Below the pieces are notes generated by a model that saw only the letters and a program-made list of their open reading frames with translations, did not search any database and was not told the origin of the DNA. From a bacterium (GTDB taxonomy: Bacteria; Patescibacteriota; Saccharimonadia; UBA4664), in NCBI GenBank assembly GCA_027449805.1, contig DAIDKY010000032.1, positions 1 through 8,344 on the forward strand: a DNA stretch of 8,344 nucleotides. The letters are read 5' to 3'. Made by a program: the position numbers and the translations under genes. Each line of letters opens with the position of its first letter. Within the stretch, counting starts at the first letter, position 1. This document shows positions 1 through 5,464 of the stretch, one piece after another.

Positions 1-45
1 TTCTACTTTGAAAAGTGGGCTAGTCGTTTTGCGGAGGATATATAG
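1..45 (+). CDS. ABC-2 type polysaccharide export permease, C-terminal end only
   Basis: Reading from base 1, the frame gives FYFEKWASRFAEDI followed by TAG, and the next gene's ATG starts immediately after this stop. Only the last 14 residues are in the window. An aromatic-rich stretch ending in a short charged helix (Y-F-x-K-W-x-x-x-F-A) is a common C-terminus of Wzm/TagG-type ABC-2 permeases, and these normally sit directly upstream of a Wzt-type ATPase such as the one that follows. The Shine-Dalgarno GGAGG of the downstream gene (33-37) lies inside these last codons, so the two are probably translationally coupled. The identity rests on context plus a short tail. The upstream sequence is needed to confirm it. 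Confidence 0.55.
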   Translation, partial: FYFEKWASRFAEDI

Positions 46-1236
46 ATGAATAAAGCAGTCGCAATCGAAGTACGGGGTGTTAGTAAGACCTTTAGGTTGC
101 CTCATGAGCGCTACTCAAGCCTGAAACAGAATGCGCTTCATATGTTTACGAAGCGTAACTATACAAAATTCAAGGCTCTGAACGATATCTCCTTCGATGT
201 CCATGAAGGTGAGTTCTTTGGCATTGTAGGTAGAAACGGGTCGGGTAAGAGTACCCTGCTAAAGATATTGGCCGGTATCTACGTCCCTTCAACAGGTAAA
301 GTCAAAATAAATGGCGCGCTGTCACCGTTTATTGAGCTTGGAGTTGGTTTTAACCCCGAGTTATCAGCGCGCGATAATGTTTTCTTAAATGGTGCCATCC
401 TTGGTCTTACTCGTGTCCAGATTACTGAGAAGTTTGAGGATATCATTCACTTTGCTGAATTAGAAGAGTTTGTCGACCAAAAACTTAAGAACTTCTCATC
501 GGGCATGCAAGTGCGTTTAGCCTTCTCAATCGCCATCCAGGCACAGGCTGACATTCTCTTAATCGATGAGGTTCTAGCCGTCGGCGACTCCTCGTTCCAA
601 AAGAAGTGTTTCGATGTCTTCCGTCGTTTAAAAAAAGAGGGTCGAACGATTGTCTTCGTTACACACGATATGGCAAATGTGATGGAGTTTTGTGACCGCG
701 TGCTCGTTATCCATGACAGTAAAGCCCTGGCCCTAACAGGTCCGGATCAGGCTGCCGACATTTACAATCAACTCAATGCAAAGGACGCCCTCCAAGAGAT
801 CCATGCTCAGAATGTAAATAAGCGTTGGGGCAGTGGCGAGATTAAGATAAAAGAAGCCACATTCCGCGATCGAGCAGGGAAGGCCAATACCTACTTCAAG
901 ACCGGTGAATCTTTTGAGGTAACCCTCGAATTAGGCCATATTAAGAGAGTGGCGAGTGGCCTAATGGTTGGCCTGGCTTTCCATGAAGCCGATGGCACGC
1001 ACATTGCGGGTCCAAATAGTGGAAAGATGAACATCTCTTCGAGAGTAAAGCGTGTCACCTACCATATCGATAAGCTTCCCTTTGTCGATGGAAACTATGT
1101 TATGACGGTCGCAGTATACGACTCCACTGGGAAGAGAACCTATGATTTTATTGAGAAAGGTTTCCCATTTTCTGTTAGCGGTAACGCACGCAGCTATGGT
1201 ATTACCACATTATTTGGCACTTGGGACACACAATAA
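46..1236 (+). CDS. Wzt-type ABC transporter ATPase with C-terminal carbohydrate-binding-like domain
   Basis: This is the ATP-hydrolysing subunit of an ABC exporter that would move an undecaprenyl-linked polysaccharide or teichoic-acid-like glycan across the cytoplasmic membrane, paired with the permease whose end lies just upstream. The 396 residues show Walker A GRNGSGKST (62-70), the family-typical ELGVGFNPELSARDNV stretch (97-112) in the Q-loop region, the ABC signature FSSGMQVRL (150-158), Walker B ILLIDE (170-175) and the H-loop histidine H207. After the nucleotide-binding domain (about 1-245) comes a further domain of about 130 residues (264-390, beta-rich in appearance). It corresponds to the Wzt C-terminal domain that recognises the glycan's terminal modification in O-antigen exporters such as E. 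coli O8/O9a. Short TagH/RfbE-like ATPases lack it. The start is ATG with GGAGG 8 nt upstream. Hand counts on sampled 60-base lines give about 46% GC, against about 56% in the next gene. The substrate is unknown. Confidence 0.9.
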   Translation: MNKAVAIEVRGVSKTFRLPHERYSSLKQNALHMFTKRNYTKFKALNDISFDVHEGEFFGIVGRNGSGKSTLLKILAGIYVPSTGKVKINGALSPFIELGVGFNPELSARDNVFLNGAILGLTRVQITEKFEDIIHFAELEEFVDQKLKNFSSGMQVRLAFSIAIQAQADILLIDEVLAVGDSSFQKKCFDVFRRLKKEGRTIVFVTHDMANVMEFCDRVLVIHDSKALALTGPDQAADIYNQLNAKDALQEIHAQNVNKRWGSGEIKIKEATFRDRAGKANTYFKTGESFEVTLELGHIKRVASGLMVGLAFHEADGTHIAGPNSGKMNISSRVKRVTYHIDKLPFVDGNYVMTVAVYDSTGKRTYDFIEKGFPFSVSGNARSYGITTLFGTWDTQ

Positions 1237-1239
1237 ACG

Positions 1240-2235
1240 ATGACCGTCGTCATCATCCCCAACTGGAACGGCCTCGACTTTCTCGCCGAATGTCTCGATT
1301 CTCTAGGTCGCCAGACCCAAGATCATCAGATAGTAGTAGTCGATAACGGCTCAACCGACGGCTCAAAGGAGCTGGTGAGCAACAAATATCCGGACGTTCA
1401 TCTCATCGCTCTCGAGCGTAATCACGGTTTTGCCGGCGGCGTAAACGCGGGCATCCGCTATGCGCTCGAGCAAAAGGCCGACTACATCGCCCTCTTTAAT
1501 AACGACGCCGTAGCCGAGCCGAACTGGCTGGCCGAGCTCGTTAAGACCCTCAAAGATCACCCCGAGGCCGGCATAGTTACCTCAAAGATCACCCACTTTA
1601 AGGAAAACAAGCTCGATAGTACGGGCGACTTTTACTCTACCTGGGGCCTCCCCTTCCCCCGTGGCCGCGACGAGGTTGATGAGGGTCAGTACGATGACGA
1701 AAAGGTTATCTTTGCCGCCAGCGGGGGAGCCAGTCTATACCGTGCCGACATGCTAGCCAAGATCGGTCTCTTCGACGAGCGCTTCTTTGCTTACTTTGAG
1801 GACGTAGACCTGTCTTTTCGGGCGCAACTGGCCGGTTGGAAGGTACGTTATGAGCCGAAGGCCGTTGCTCGACATCACATCGGCGGAACAAGCGGCAAGC
1901 ACCGGGGCTTTAGCCGCTATCACAGCGTAAAGAACTTCACCTATCTATACACCAAGGATATGCCGGCGAGCCTTTATTGGCGGTATCTGCCCAAGTTCTG
2001 GCTCATGACGCTGCTCATGTTTGGCAGCGACCTTCGTCGCGGTCTTATTATGGAGAATATCCACGGTCACCTCACGGCACTCGTCCACCTTCCGGGGATT
2101 CTTATCGATCGAAATCGCATTCAACGCACGCGTACAGTCTCCCCTGCCTATATCGATGAGATGCTCTACCATAAACTTCCCCCGACGCAGCGGTCCTTTG
2201 CCAACCTTCGTAAGCGACTGGCAGGCAAATCATGA
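1240..2235 (+). CDS. Family 2 glycosyltransferase (rhamnosyltransferase-like)
   Basis: A cytoplasmic GT-A fold glycosyltransferase that would add a sugar from a nucleotide donor to a lipid-linked glycan or the growing surface polysaccharide. The 331-residue protein opens with the GT2 strand VVIIPNWNG (3-11), followed by VVVDNGSTDGS (32-42), which binds the nucleotide. It has the metal-binding DxD-type motif FNNDA (86-90) and the acceptor/catalytic-region stretch FFAYFEDVDLSFRAQLAGW (182-200), with E187, D188 and D190. This FxEDVDLSxR pattern is characteristic of WbbL-like rhamnosyltransferases, but the donor sugar cannot be read from the sequence. The C-terminal third (about 235-290) is hydrophobic in patches and could associate with the membrane. 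ATG follows the ATPase stop after 3 nt with no clear Shine-Dalgarno, so translation is probably coupled. The stop overlaps the next start (ATGA). GC content and codon choice (GCC, CTC, GAC) shift sharply from the previous gene. Confidence 0.9.
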   Translation: MTVVIIPNWNGLDFLAECLDSLGRQTQDHQIVVVDNGSTDGSKELVSNKYPDVHLIALERNHGFAGGVNAGIRYALEQKADYIALFNNDAVAEPNWLAELVKTLKDHPEAGIVTSKITHFKENKLDSTGDFYSTWGLPFPRGRDEVDEGQYDDEKVIFAASGGASLYRADMLAKIGLFDERFFAYFEDVDLSFRAQLAGWKVRYEPKAVARHHIGGTSGKHRGFSRYHSVKNFTYLYTKDMPASLYWRYLPKFWLMTLLMFGSDLRRGLIMENIHGHLTALVHLPGILIDRNRIQRTRTVSPAYIDEMLYHKLPPTQRSFANLRKRLAGKS

Positions 2236-3350
2236 AAATCCTCATCGACGCCCGCATGTACGGCCACGAGCACTTTACCGGCATCGGCCGCTACATCGAG
2301 GAGCTAATCGCTCGTCTTGAGGAGCTCGATACTACCAACGACTATGTAATTCTGCTCGGCCGCAACAACCTGGACAGTTACACCCCCCAAGTCCCCAACT
2401 TTACCAAGCAGCTCGCCCCATGTGCGCACTATTCTTTTGCCGAACAGCTCTTATTGCCCGGCCTCTTAAGCGGTCTGCGCGCCGATCTGGTTCACTTCCC
2501 GTCGTTTAATCAGCCCCTCCTCTACGGCGGCAAGCACGTCACCACCATCCATGATCTCACTACGATCACCCACGCATCCAAAACGCGGCCCGGACTGATT
2601 GGCGGACTCAAGCGGCTCAAGCGTCTCCCCGCTCGTCTCATGATGCGCCGCGCCGCCAAATCCTCTGCTACAGTCCTCACTCCAACCCGGTACGTCAAGG
2701 ACGGCCTAATGCATCGTTATGATCTTGCTGATCATAGCGTCGTCGTCACCTCGGAAGGCTTTACCAAACCTCAGGTAACTAAACCCAAGGCCCCGCAAAA
2801 CGCTCCGAGCGGGCCTTTCCTCTTTTATGTCGGGACTTATTACCCCCACAAAAACATCGACCGCCTCTTGCAAGCCTTTGTACTACTGCGCCAAGACCAC
2901 CCCGACCTCGCATTGGTTCTGGCCGGCAAGACCGATTACACCTACGAGGCGGCAGGGAAGCTAGCCAAAGATCTCGGTCTCGGCGATTCGGTCTCGTTTG
3001 TCGGGCGCATCAGCGACGATGAGCTCAGCTGGTACTACCAGAACTGTGCCGTCTACGTCTTCCCTTCTGTCTCGGAAGGCTTCGGCCTGCCTGGTCTCGA
3101 AGCCATGGCCCAAAGCGCGCCGGTCATCGCCGCCAACGCCTCCTGTCTGCCCGAAGTCTACGGCGATGCCGCCCACTACTTCGACCCGCTCGACACAAAG
3201 GACATAGCGGCCAAGATCGCCGAGGTTCTAGACGACGCCAAGCTCCAAGCTAAGCTCCGTAGCGCCGGCACAGCGCGCCTTAAGGACTTCTCCTGGGAAA
3301 CTATGGCCAAACAGACCTTGGAGGTCTACAAACGAGTCCTTGGAGACTAA
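2232..3350 (+). CDS. Family 4 glycosyltransferase (GT-B fold)
   Basis: A retaining GT-B glycosyltransferase, probably acting in the same surface glycan pathway as the two preceding genes. The 372 residues split into an N-terminal acceptor half (1-185) with the opening ILIDARMY and the glycine-rich GIGRYIEEL loop (17-25), a conserved IHDL (106-109), and a C-terminal donor half. The donor half starts at FLFYVGTYYPHKN (196-208, K207 in the usual phosphate-contacting position). It includes VSFVGRI (254-260), YVFPSVSEGFGLPGLEAMA (275-293) with the GT4 E-x7-E pair E282/E290, and the closing LPEVYGDAAHYFDPLD. This layout resembles mannosyl/rhamnosyl transferases of the WbaZ/MtfB type, but the sugar is undetermined. 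ATG overlaps the upstream stop as ATGA. The TAA stop overlaps the stop of the convergent khpB gene (3347-3350), leaving no room for a terminator between them. Confidence 0.9.
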   Translation: MKILIDARMYGHEHFTGIGRYIEELIARLEELDTTNDYVILLGRNNLDSYTPQVPNFTKQLAPCAHYSFAEQLLLPGLLSGLRADLVHFPSFNQPLLYGGKHVTTIHDLTTITHASKTRPGLIGGLKRLKRLPARLMMRRAAKSSATVLTPTRYVKDGLMHRYDLADHSVVVTSEGFTKPQVTKPKAPQNAPSGPFLFYVGTYYPHKNIDRLLQAFVLLRQDHPDLALVLAGKTDYTYEAAGKLAKDLGLGDSVSFVGRISDDELSWYYQNCAVYVFPSVSEGFGLPGLEAMAQSAPVIAANASCLPEVYGDAAHYFDPLDTKDIAAKIAEVLDDAKLQAKLRSAGTARLKDFSWETMAKQTLEVYKRVLGD

Positions 3351-3802
3351 GTCGACTTCGGCAGCACCACAATATAGCGCTTCGGCTCCTCGCCGCGGCT
3401 GTCGGTGTCGACGGTGCCAAGATCACGCAGGGCTAGGTGGACGATGCGTCGCTCGGCGGCGTTCATCGGCGGAAAAGCCTCTTCTTTGCCGCTGGCAATG
3501 ACGCGCTCGGCGGCCTCTTGGGCCTGCTTCTCTAGGCTGTAGGCACGAGCCTTCTTGTAGCCGGCAATGTCGATGTAGACGCGCTGGCGATCGCCGCTCT
3601 TTTGTACCATCAGGTTGACCAGGTACTGCAGGGCGCGCAGAGTCTCGCCGTGGTAGCCGATCAGACGGCCCGAGCTGTCGGCCTCGATCTCGAGTTCTAT
3701 CCCCTCCGGTGTCTCGCGGGTGATTGCCTCAGCGTTGACGCCAAAAAAGGAGACGAGCTCCTCTAGGCGGCGTTTAGCCAGTTGAGCGGCGGTTTCGCTC
3801 AT
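3347..3802 (-). CDS. khpB: KhpB/Jag (SpoIIIJ-associated) RNA-binding protein, KH plus R3H domains
   Basis: A small single-stranded RNA-binding protein of the KhpB/Jag (EloR) family. In Firmicutes these proteins work with KhpA and influence cell elongation and division through RNA binding, and the gene is a standard partner of yidC. The 151 residues contain a KH domain (about 35-80) with its GxxG loop GYHG (49-52) preceded by RLI. An R3H domain follows (about 85-150), with the defining R-x3-H pair R118 and H122 in ERRIVHLALRD and a C-terminal YIVVLP strand. The N-terminal Jag_N domain and long linker found in Streptococcus and Bacillus proteins are missing. Only about 30 helical residues precede the KH domain. 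ATG overlaps the yidC TGA stop by 4 nt (ATGA). A purine-rich GGGCGGAGC just upstream, inside yidC, may serve as its ribosome site. Confidence 0.92.
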   Translation of the reverse strand: MSETAAQLAKRRLEELVSFFGVNAEAITRETPEGIELEIEADSSGRLIGYHGETLRALQYLVNLMVQKSGDRQRVYIDIAGYKKARAYSLEKQAQEAAERVIASGKEEAFPPMNAAERRIVHLALRDLGTVDTDSRGEEPKRYIVVLPKST

Positions 3803-4632
3803 GCTCCGCCCTTTCCGGCGGAACCCTTCTTGGCCGTAGTCTTCTTAACCTGCTTTTTGCTCGGAGTCGCACCGGCCTTGGCTGCTACGCGCGGCACGGC
3901 TTCTTCTAGCTCCTCGACATCACGCTGCAAGACAAGGTACTGCTGCAAAATAGCAACGGCGCTTGTGGTGATCCAGTAGAGCGCCAGCGCCGACGGCAGT
4001 GACAGGCCGATCAGGAAGGTGACGACCGGGAAGATGTAGATCATACTGGCCACGGCCTGAGCCTGAGCGTCGCCCTGCGGGCTCTTGGGGCTGAGCATCT
4101 TGGTCTGAAAGAACTGCGTCACGGCGGCCAAGGCGGCCAGCCCGACGGACGGTTTAGTTAAATCGATAAAACCGAGAAAGTAGGGATGAAATGCCCCGCC
4201 ATTGGCCAGGATATCCGAGATCGCGCCGAGGTGCTTTACAAACGGATAAGCCAGCTGGGCGAATTCGCCCGGCTTGATCATATCGCGCAGGACGGCGTAA
4301 AGAGCGATAAAGATCGGCAGCTGAATAAGTAACGGCAAGAGTGATCCGAACGGGTTGATCCCCTTCTCACGGTAGAGCTCCATGAGCATGACGCTCTCTT
4401 TTTGTCTATCGCCCTTGGTCTCGGTGCGGATCCGCGCTACTTCCGGCTGAATCTTCTGCATCGCGCGCTGCGAGTGGAGCTGCTTGTTCACCAGCGGCCA
4501 CAACAGTAGACGCAGGATGATCGTCATAATGATTATAGCGACGCCAAAGTCGTGACCCGGCAGGACTGCATAGATAACCGCTAAAAGATTAAACAGCGGT
4601 TGGACTAAAATTACTTGAAAGAATTGAAACAT
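3799..4632 (-). CDS. yidC: YidC/OxaA membrane protein insertase
   Basis: Inserts and helps fold membrane proteins, alone or with SecYEG. The 277 residues match the short Gram-positive/Oxa1-type core without the large periplasmic P1 domain. There is no lipobox or cleavable signal: an N-terminal amphipathic helix (1-22) leads directly into TM1 (about 28-48). TM1 carries the essential groove arginine R41 in IILRLLLWPLVNKQ. The cytoplasmic helical hairpin C1 (about 50-95, ending YREKGINPFGS) follows, then TM2 (98-118), TM3 (about 163-179, QFFQTKMLSP at its end) and the TM4/TM5 hairpin (193-211, 213-233) with SLPSALALYWITTSAVAILQQ. The tail (250-277) is rich in lysine and glycine, including KKQVKKTTAKK, and could contact the ribosome as in Oxa1-type proteins. 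The gene lies 2 nt after rnpA with AAAGGA about 5 nt before ATG. The usual yidD between rnpA and yidC is absent. Confidence 0.96.
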   Translation of the reverse strand: MFQFFQVILVQPLFNLLAVIYAVLPGHDFGVAIIIMTIILRLLLWPLVNKQLHSQRAMQKIQPEVARIRTETKGDRQKESVMLMELYREKGINPFGSLLPLLIQLPIFIALYAVLRDMIKPGEFAQLAYPFVKHLGAISDILANGGAFHPYFLGFIDLTKPSVGLAALAAVTQFFQTKMLSPKSPQGDAQAQAVASMIYIFPVVTFLIGLSLPSALALYWITTSAVAILQQYLVLQRDVEELEEAVPRVAAKAGATPSKKQVKKTTAKKGSAGKGGA

Positions 4633-4634
4633 GA

Positions 4635-4979
4635 TTATCCTTTTACTACGCCTGAACGTGTCAGGGCGGCGGCCAGGGCTTCTTGGAGGGTCTTGGCCGG
4701 ATCCTTAGCGATATCTTGATGTACTGTTACTACTATATCGTAGCCGGGCCGGACTGTCTGCCACTCATCATGCAAGATACCGGCTAATCGACGCCTGATC
4801 CGATTGCGCACGACGGCTCGTTTGGAGATCTTCTTGGCCACAACGATCGTCGCCCTGGACTCCGGCCGCCCTGTGGCCAGTGCTTTAACCGAAATTACCC
4901 CGCCCCCGCCGTAACGGCCGCGGCGATAGACTCGGGTAATATCGTAGGCTTTGCGGAGGCGGTTAGGGGCGGCTAGCAT
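4635..4979 (-). CDS. rnpA: Ribonuclease P protein component
   Basis: The protein subunit of RNase P, which helps the catalytic RNA bind and cleave the 5' leader of pre-tRNA. The 114 residues are of normal family length. They open with NRLRKAYDITRVYRRGRY (6-23), the conserved N-terminal block that contacts substrate. The family's RNR signature appears as KKISKRAVVRNRIRRRL (49-65), with RNR at 58-60, followed by GYDIVVTV (79-86). A GGGG run (24-27) replaces the more usual polar loop. Start ATG at 4977-4979 lies 13 nt after the rpmH stop, and the stop is 2 nt before the yidC start. These spacings imply one transcript rpmH-rnpA-yidC-khpB. The RNA partner rnpB is not in the window. Confidence 0.95.
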   Translation of the reverse strand: MLAAPNRLRKAYDITRVYRRGRYGGGGVISVKALATGRPESRATIVVAKKISKRAVVRNRIRRRLAGILHDEWQTVRPGYDIVVTVHQDIAKDPAKTLQEALAAALTRSGVVKG

Positions 4980-4992
4980 CGGCTAACCGGAC

Positions 4993-5130
4993 CTATACCG
5001 AGACGCGCTTGCGGCCCTTGTCGCGGCGGCGTTTAATCAGGTTGCGGCCGGTACGGGTCGCCATACGGCCAAGAAAGCCGTGAACACGGAAGCGGCGCTT
5101 CTTCTTTGGTTGGTGTGTGCGCTTACTCAT
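4993..5130 (-). CDS. rpmH: 50S ribosomal protein L34
   Basis: A small, very basic protein of the large ribosomal subunit. The 45-residue sequence starts MSKRTHQPKKKRRFRVHGF and ends KGRKRVSV, matching the L34 pattern KRTxQPxxxKRxRxHGFxxRMxTxxGRxxxxxRRxKGRKRLxV across the whole length. The frame stays open upstream to an ATG at 5221-5223, which would give 76 residues. That extension has no L34 similarity and would run through the palindrome arm and the proposed promoter, so the ATG at 5128-5130 is the right start. It is the first gene of the minus-strand cluster and is divergent from dnaA, as in many bacterial origin regions. Confidence 0.96.
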   Translation of the reverse strand: MSKRTHQPKKKRRFRVHGFLGRMATRTGRNLIKRRRDKGRKRVSV

Positions 5131-5139
5131 AACTGTCCA

Positions 5140-5168
5140 AGAGTACGCTATTTTCCGGCTCGGGTCAA
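5140..5168 (-). promoter_or_regulatory. Candidate rpmH promoter
   Basis: Read on the minus strand, TTGACC (5163-5168, 5 of 6 to the -35 consensus) is followed after exactly 17 bp by TACTCT (5140-5145), a weak -10 with 3 of 6 matches. Transcription would start about 2-4 nt before the rpmH ATG, giving an almost leaderless message. No Shine-Dalgarno is visible there either. A second possible -10 on this strand, TATAGT, lies further upstream at 5212-5217 inside the palindrome. Prediction only. Confidence 0.35.
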
Positions 5169-5205
5169 GGGAAGTCAGGCGAACCGGGAGCATGCATACA
5201 AGAGT

Positions 5206-5248
5206 TCCATAACTATATTGCATAAAATTTATGTCATATAGTTATCGA
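5206..5248. repeat. 43-bp imperfect palindrome between rpmH and dnaA
   Basis: Centred on base 5227. The outer 10-bp arms ATAACTATAT (5209-5218) and ATATAGTTAT (5236-5245) are exact inverse complements, and so are the inner arms CATAAA (5221-5226) and TTTATG (5228-5233). A 2-bp mismatch separates inner from outer arms on each side, and two further outer pairs match after one mismatch, so 18 of 21 positions pair. It is strongly AT-rich. Each outer arm gives TATAGT, a -10-like hexamer, one on each strand. It could be a dimeric-regulator operator, a cruciform-prone element or a divergent promoter core. The sequence does not decide between these. Confidence 0.85.
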
Positions 5249-5316
5249 TCCAACAAAGCTCTGCCCTGGCCTTTATTCCCGCTGTTTGAATAATCTTTTC
5301 CCCATATAATCGCGAC

Positions 5317-5325
5317 TTATCCACC
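5317..5325 (+). promoter_or_regulatory. DnaA-box-like site TTATCCACC
   Basis: Matches the bacterial DnaA box TTATCCACA at 8 of 9 positions, differing only in the last base. It lies about 140 bp upstream of the dnaA start and just downstream of the TATAAT at 5305-5310. A related TTTTCCCCA lies at 5296-5304 and is weaker. Confidence 0.6.
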
Positions 5326-5350
5326 GTTCTATATCTGTTGGTGCGCACAG

Positions 5351-5359
5351 TGGGCATAA
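5351..5359 (-). promoter_or_regulatory. DnaA-box-like site TTATGCCCA
   Basis: On the minus strand this 9-mer matches TTATNCACA at all but one position. The identical 9-mer occurs on the plus strand at 8314-8322 in the other non-coding region, which supports its being a real recognition variant. A 6-bp inverted repeat ACAGTG/CACTGT (5347-5352, 5367-5372) overlaps its left end. Confidence 0.45.
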
Positions 5360-5390
5360 ACCTTTGCACTGTTTCGGAAAATTTTCGCGG

Positions 5391-5420
5391 TTGTGGAAAA
5401 GGCTCATGCTCCCTTATAGT
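5391..5420 (+). promoter_or_regulatory. Candidate dnaA promoter overlapping a DnaA box
   Basis: TATAGT (5415-5420, 5 of 6 to the -10 consensus) lies 18 bp after TTGTGG (5391-5396), a partial -35. The -35 is embedded in TGTGGAAAA (5392-5400), whose complement TTTTCCACA is a DnaA box with one change from TTATCCACA. DnaA bound there would compete with RNA polymerase, which is the known autorepression arrangement of dnaA in other bacteria. Transcription would start near 5427, leaving a leader of about 38 nt that includes the strong ribosome site. Confidence 0.55.
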
Positions 5421-5449
5421 AGAAACAACGTTTACGATGCAAAAATAAG

Positions 5450-5455
5450 AGGAGG
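5450..5455 (+). promoter_or_regulatory. Ribosome binding site fixing the GTG start of dnaA
   Basis: AGGAGG, within AGAGGAGGAGA, is a near-perfect Shine-Dalgarno sequence 9 nt before GTG at 5465-5467. It decides the start because no in-frame ATG occurs at the beginning of the protein. It is the strongest ribosome site in the window. Confidence 0.85.
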
Positions 5456-5464
5456 AGACAACGA

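Larger units (their letters stand above)
5131..5464. other. Divergent rpmH/dnaA intergenic control region
   Basis: A 334-bp stretch with no credible gene. It separates divergent rpmH and dnaA. From left to right it holds the rpmH promoter candidate, a 43-bp imperfect palindrome (5206-5248), a perfect TATAAT (5305-5310) with no good -35, four DnaA-box-like 9-mers (5296-5304, 5317-5325, 5351-5359, 5392-5400), a short GTGCGCAC palindrome (5341-5348), a GAAAATTTTC palindrome (5377-5386), and a dnaA promoter candidate with its ribosome site. By analogy with other bacteria, it could be the dnaA autoregulatory region and perhaps one half of a bipartite origin. Confidence 0.7.

Noticed and set aside
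2021..2320. Plus-strand open frame spanning the GT2/GT4 junction
   Set aside because: It is out of frame with two well-supported glycosyltransferases that overlap by ATGA, and its product is low-complexity with no recognisable motif.
5131..5223. N-terminally extended L34 starting at the ATG at 5221-5223
   Set aside because: The extra 31 residues do not resemble L34 and run through the palindrome arm and the promoter candidate. The family start is MSKRT at 5130.
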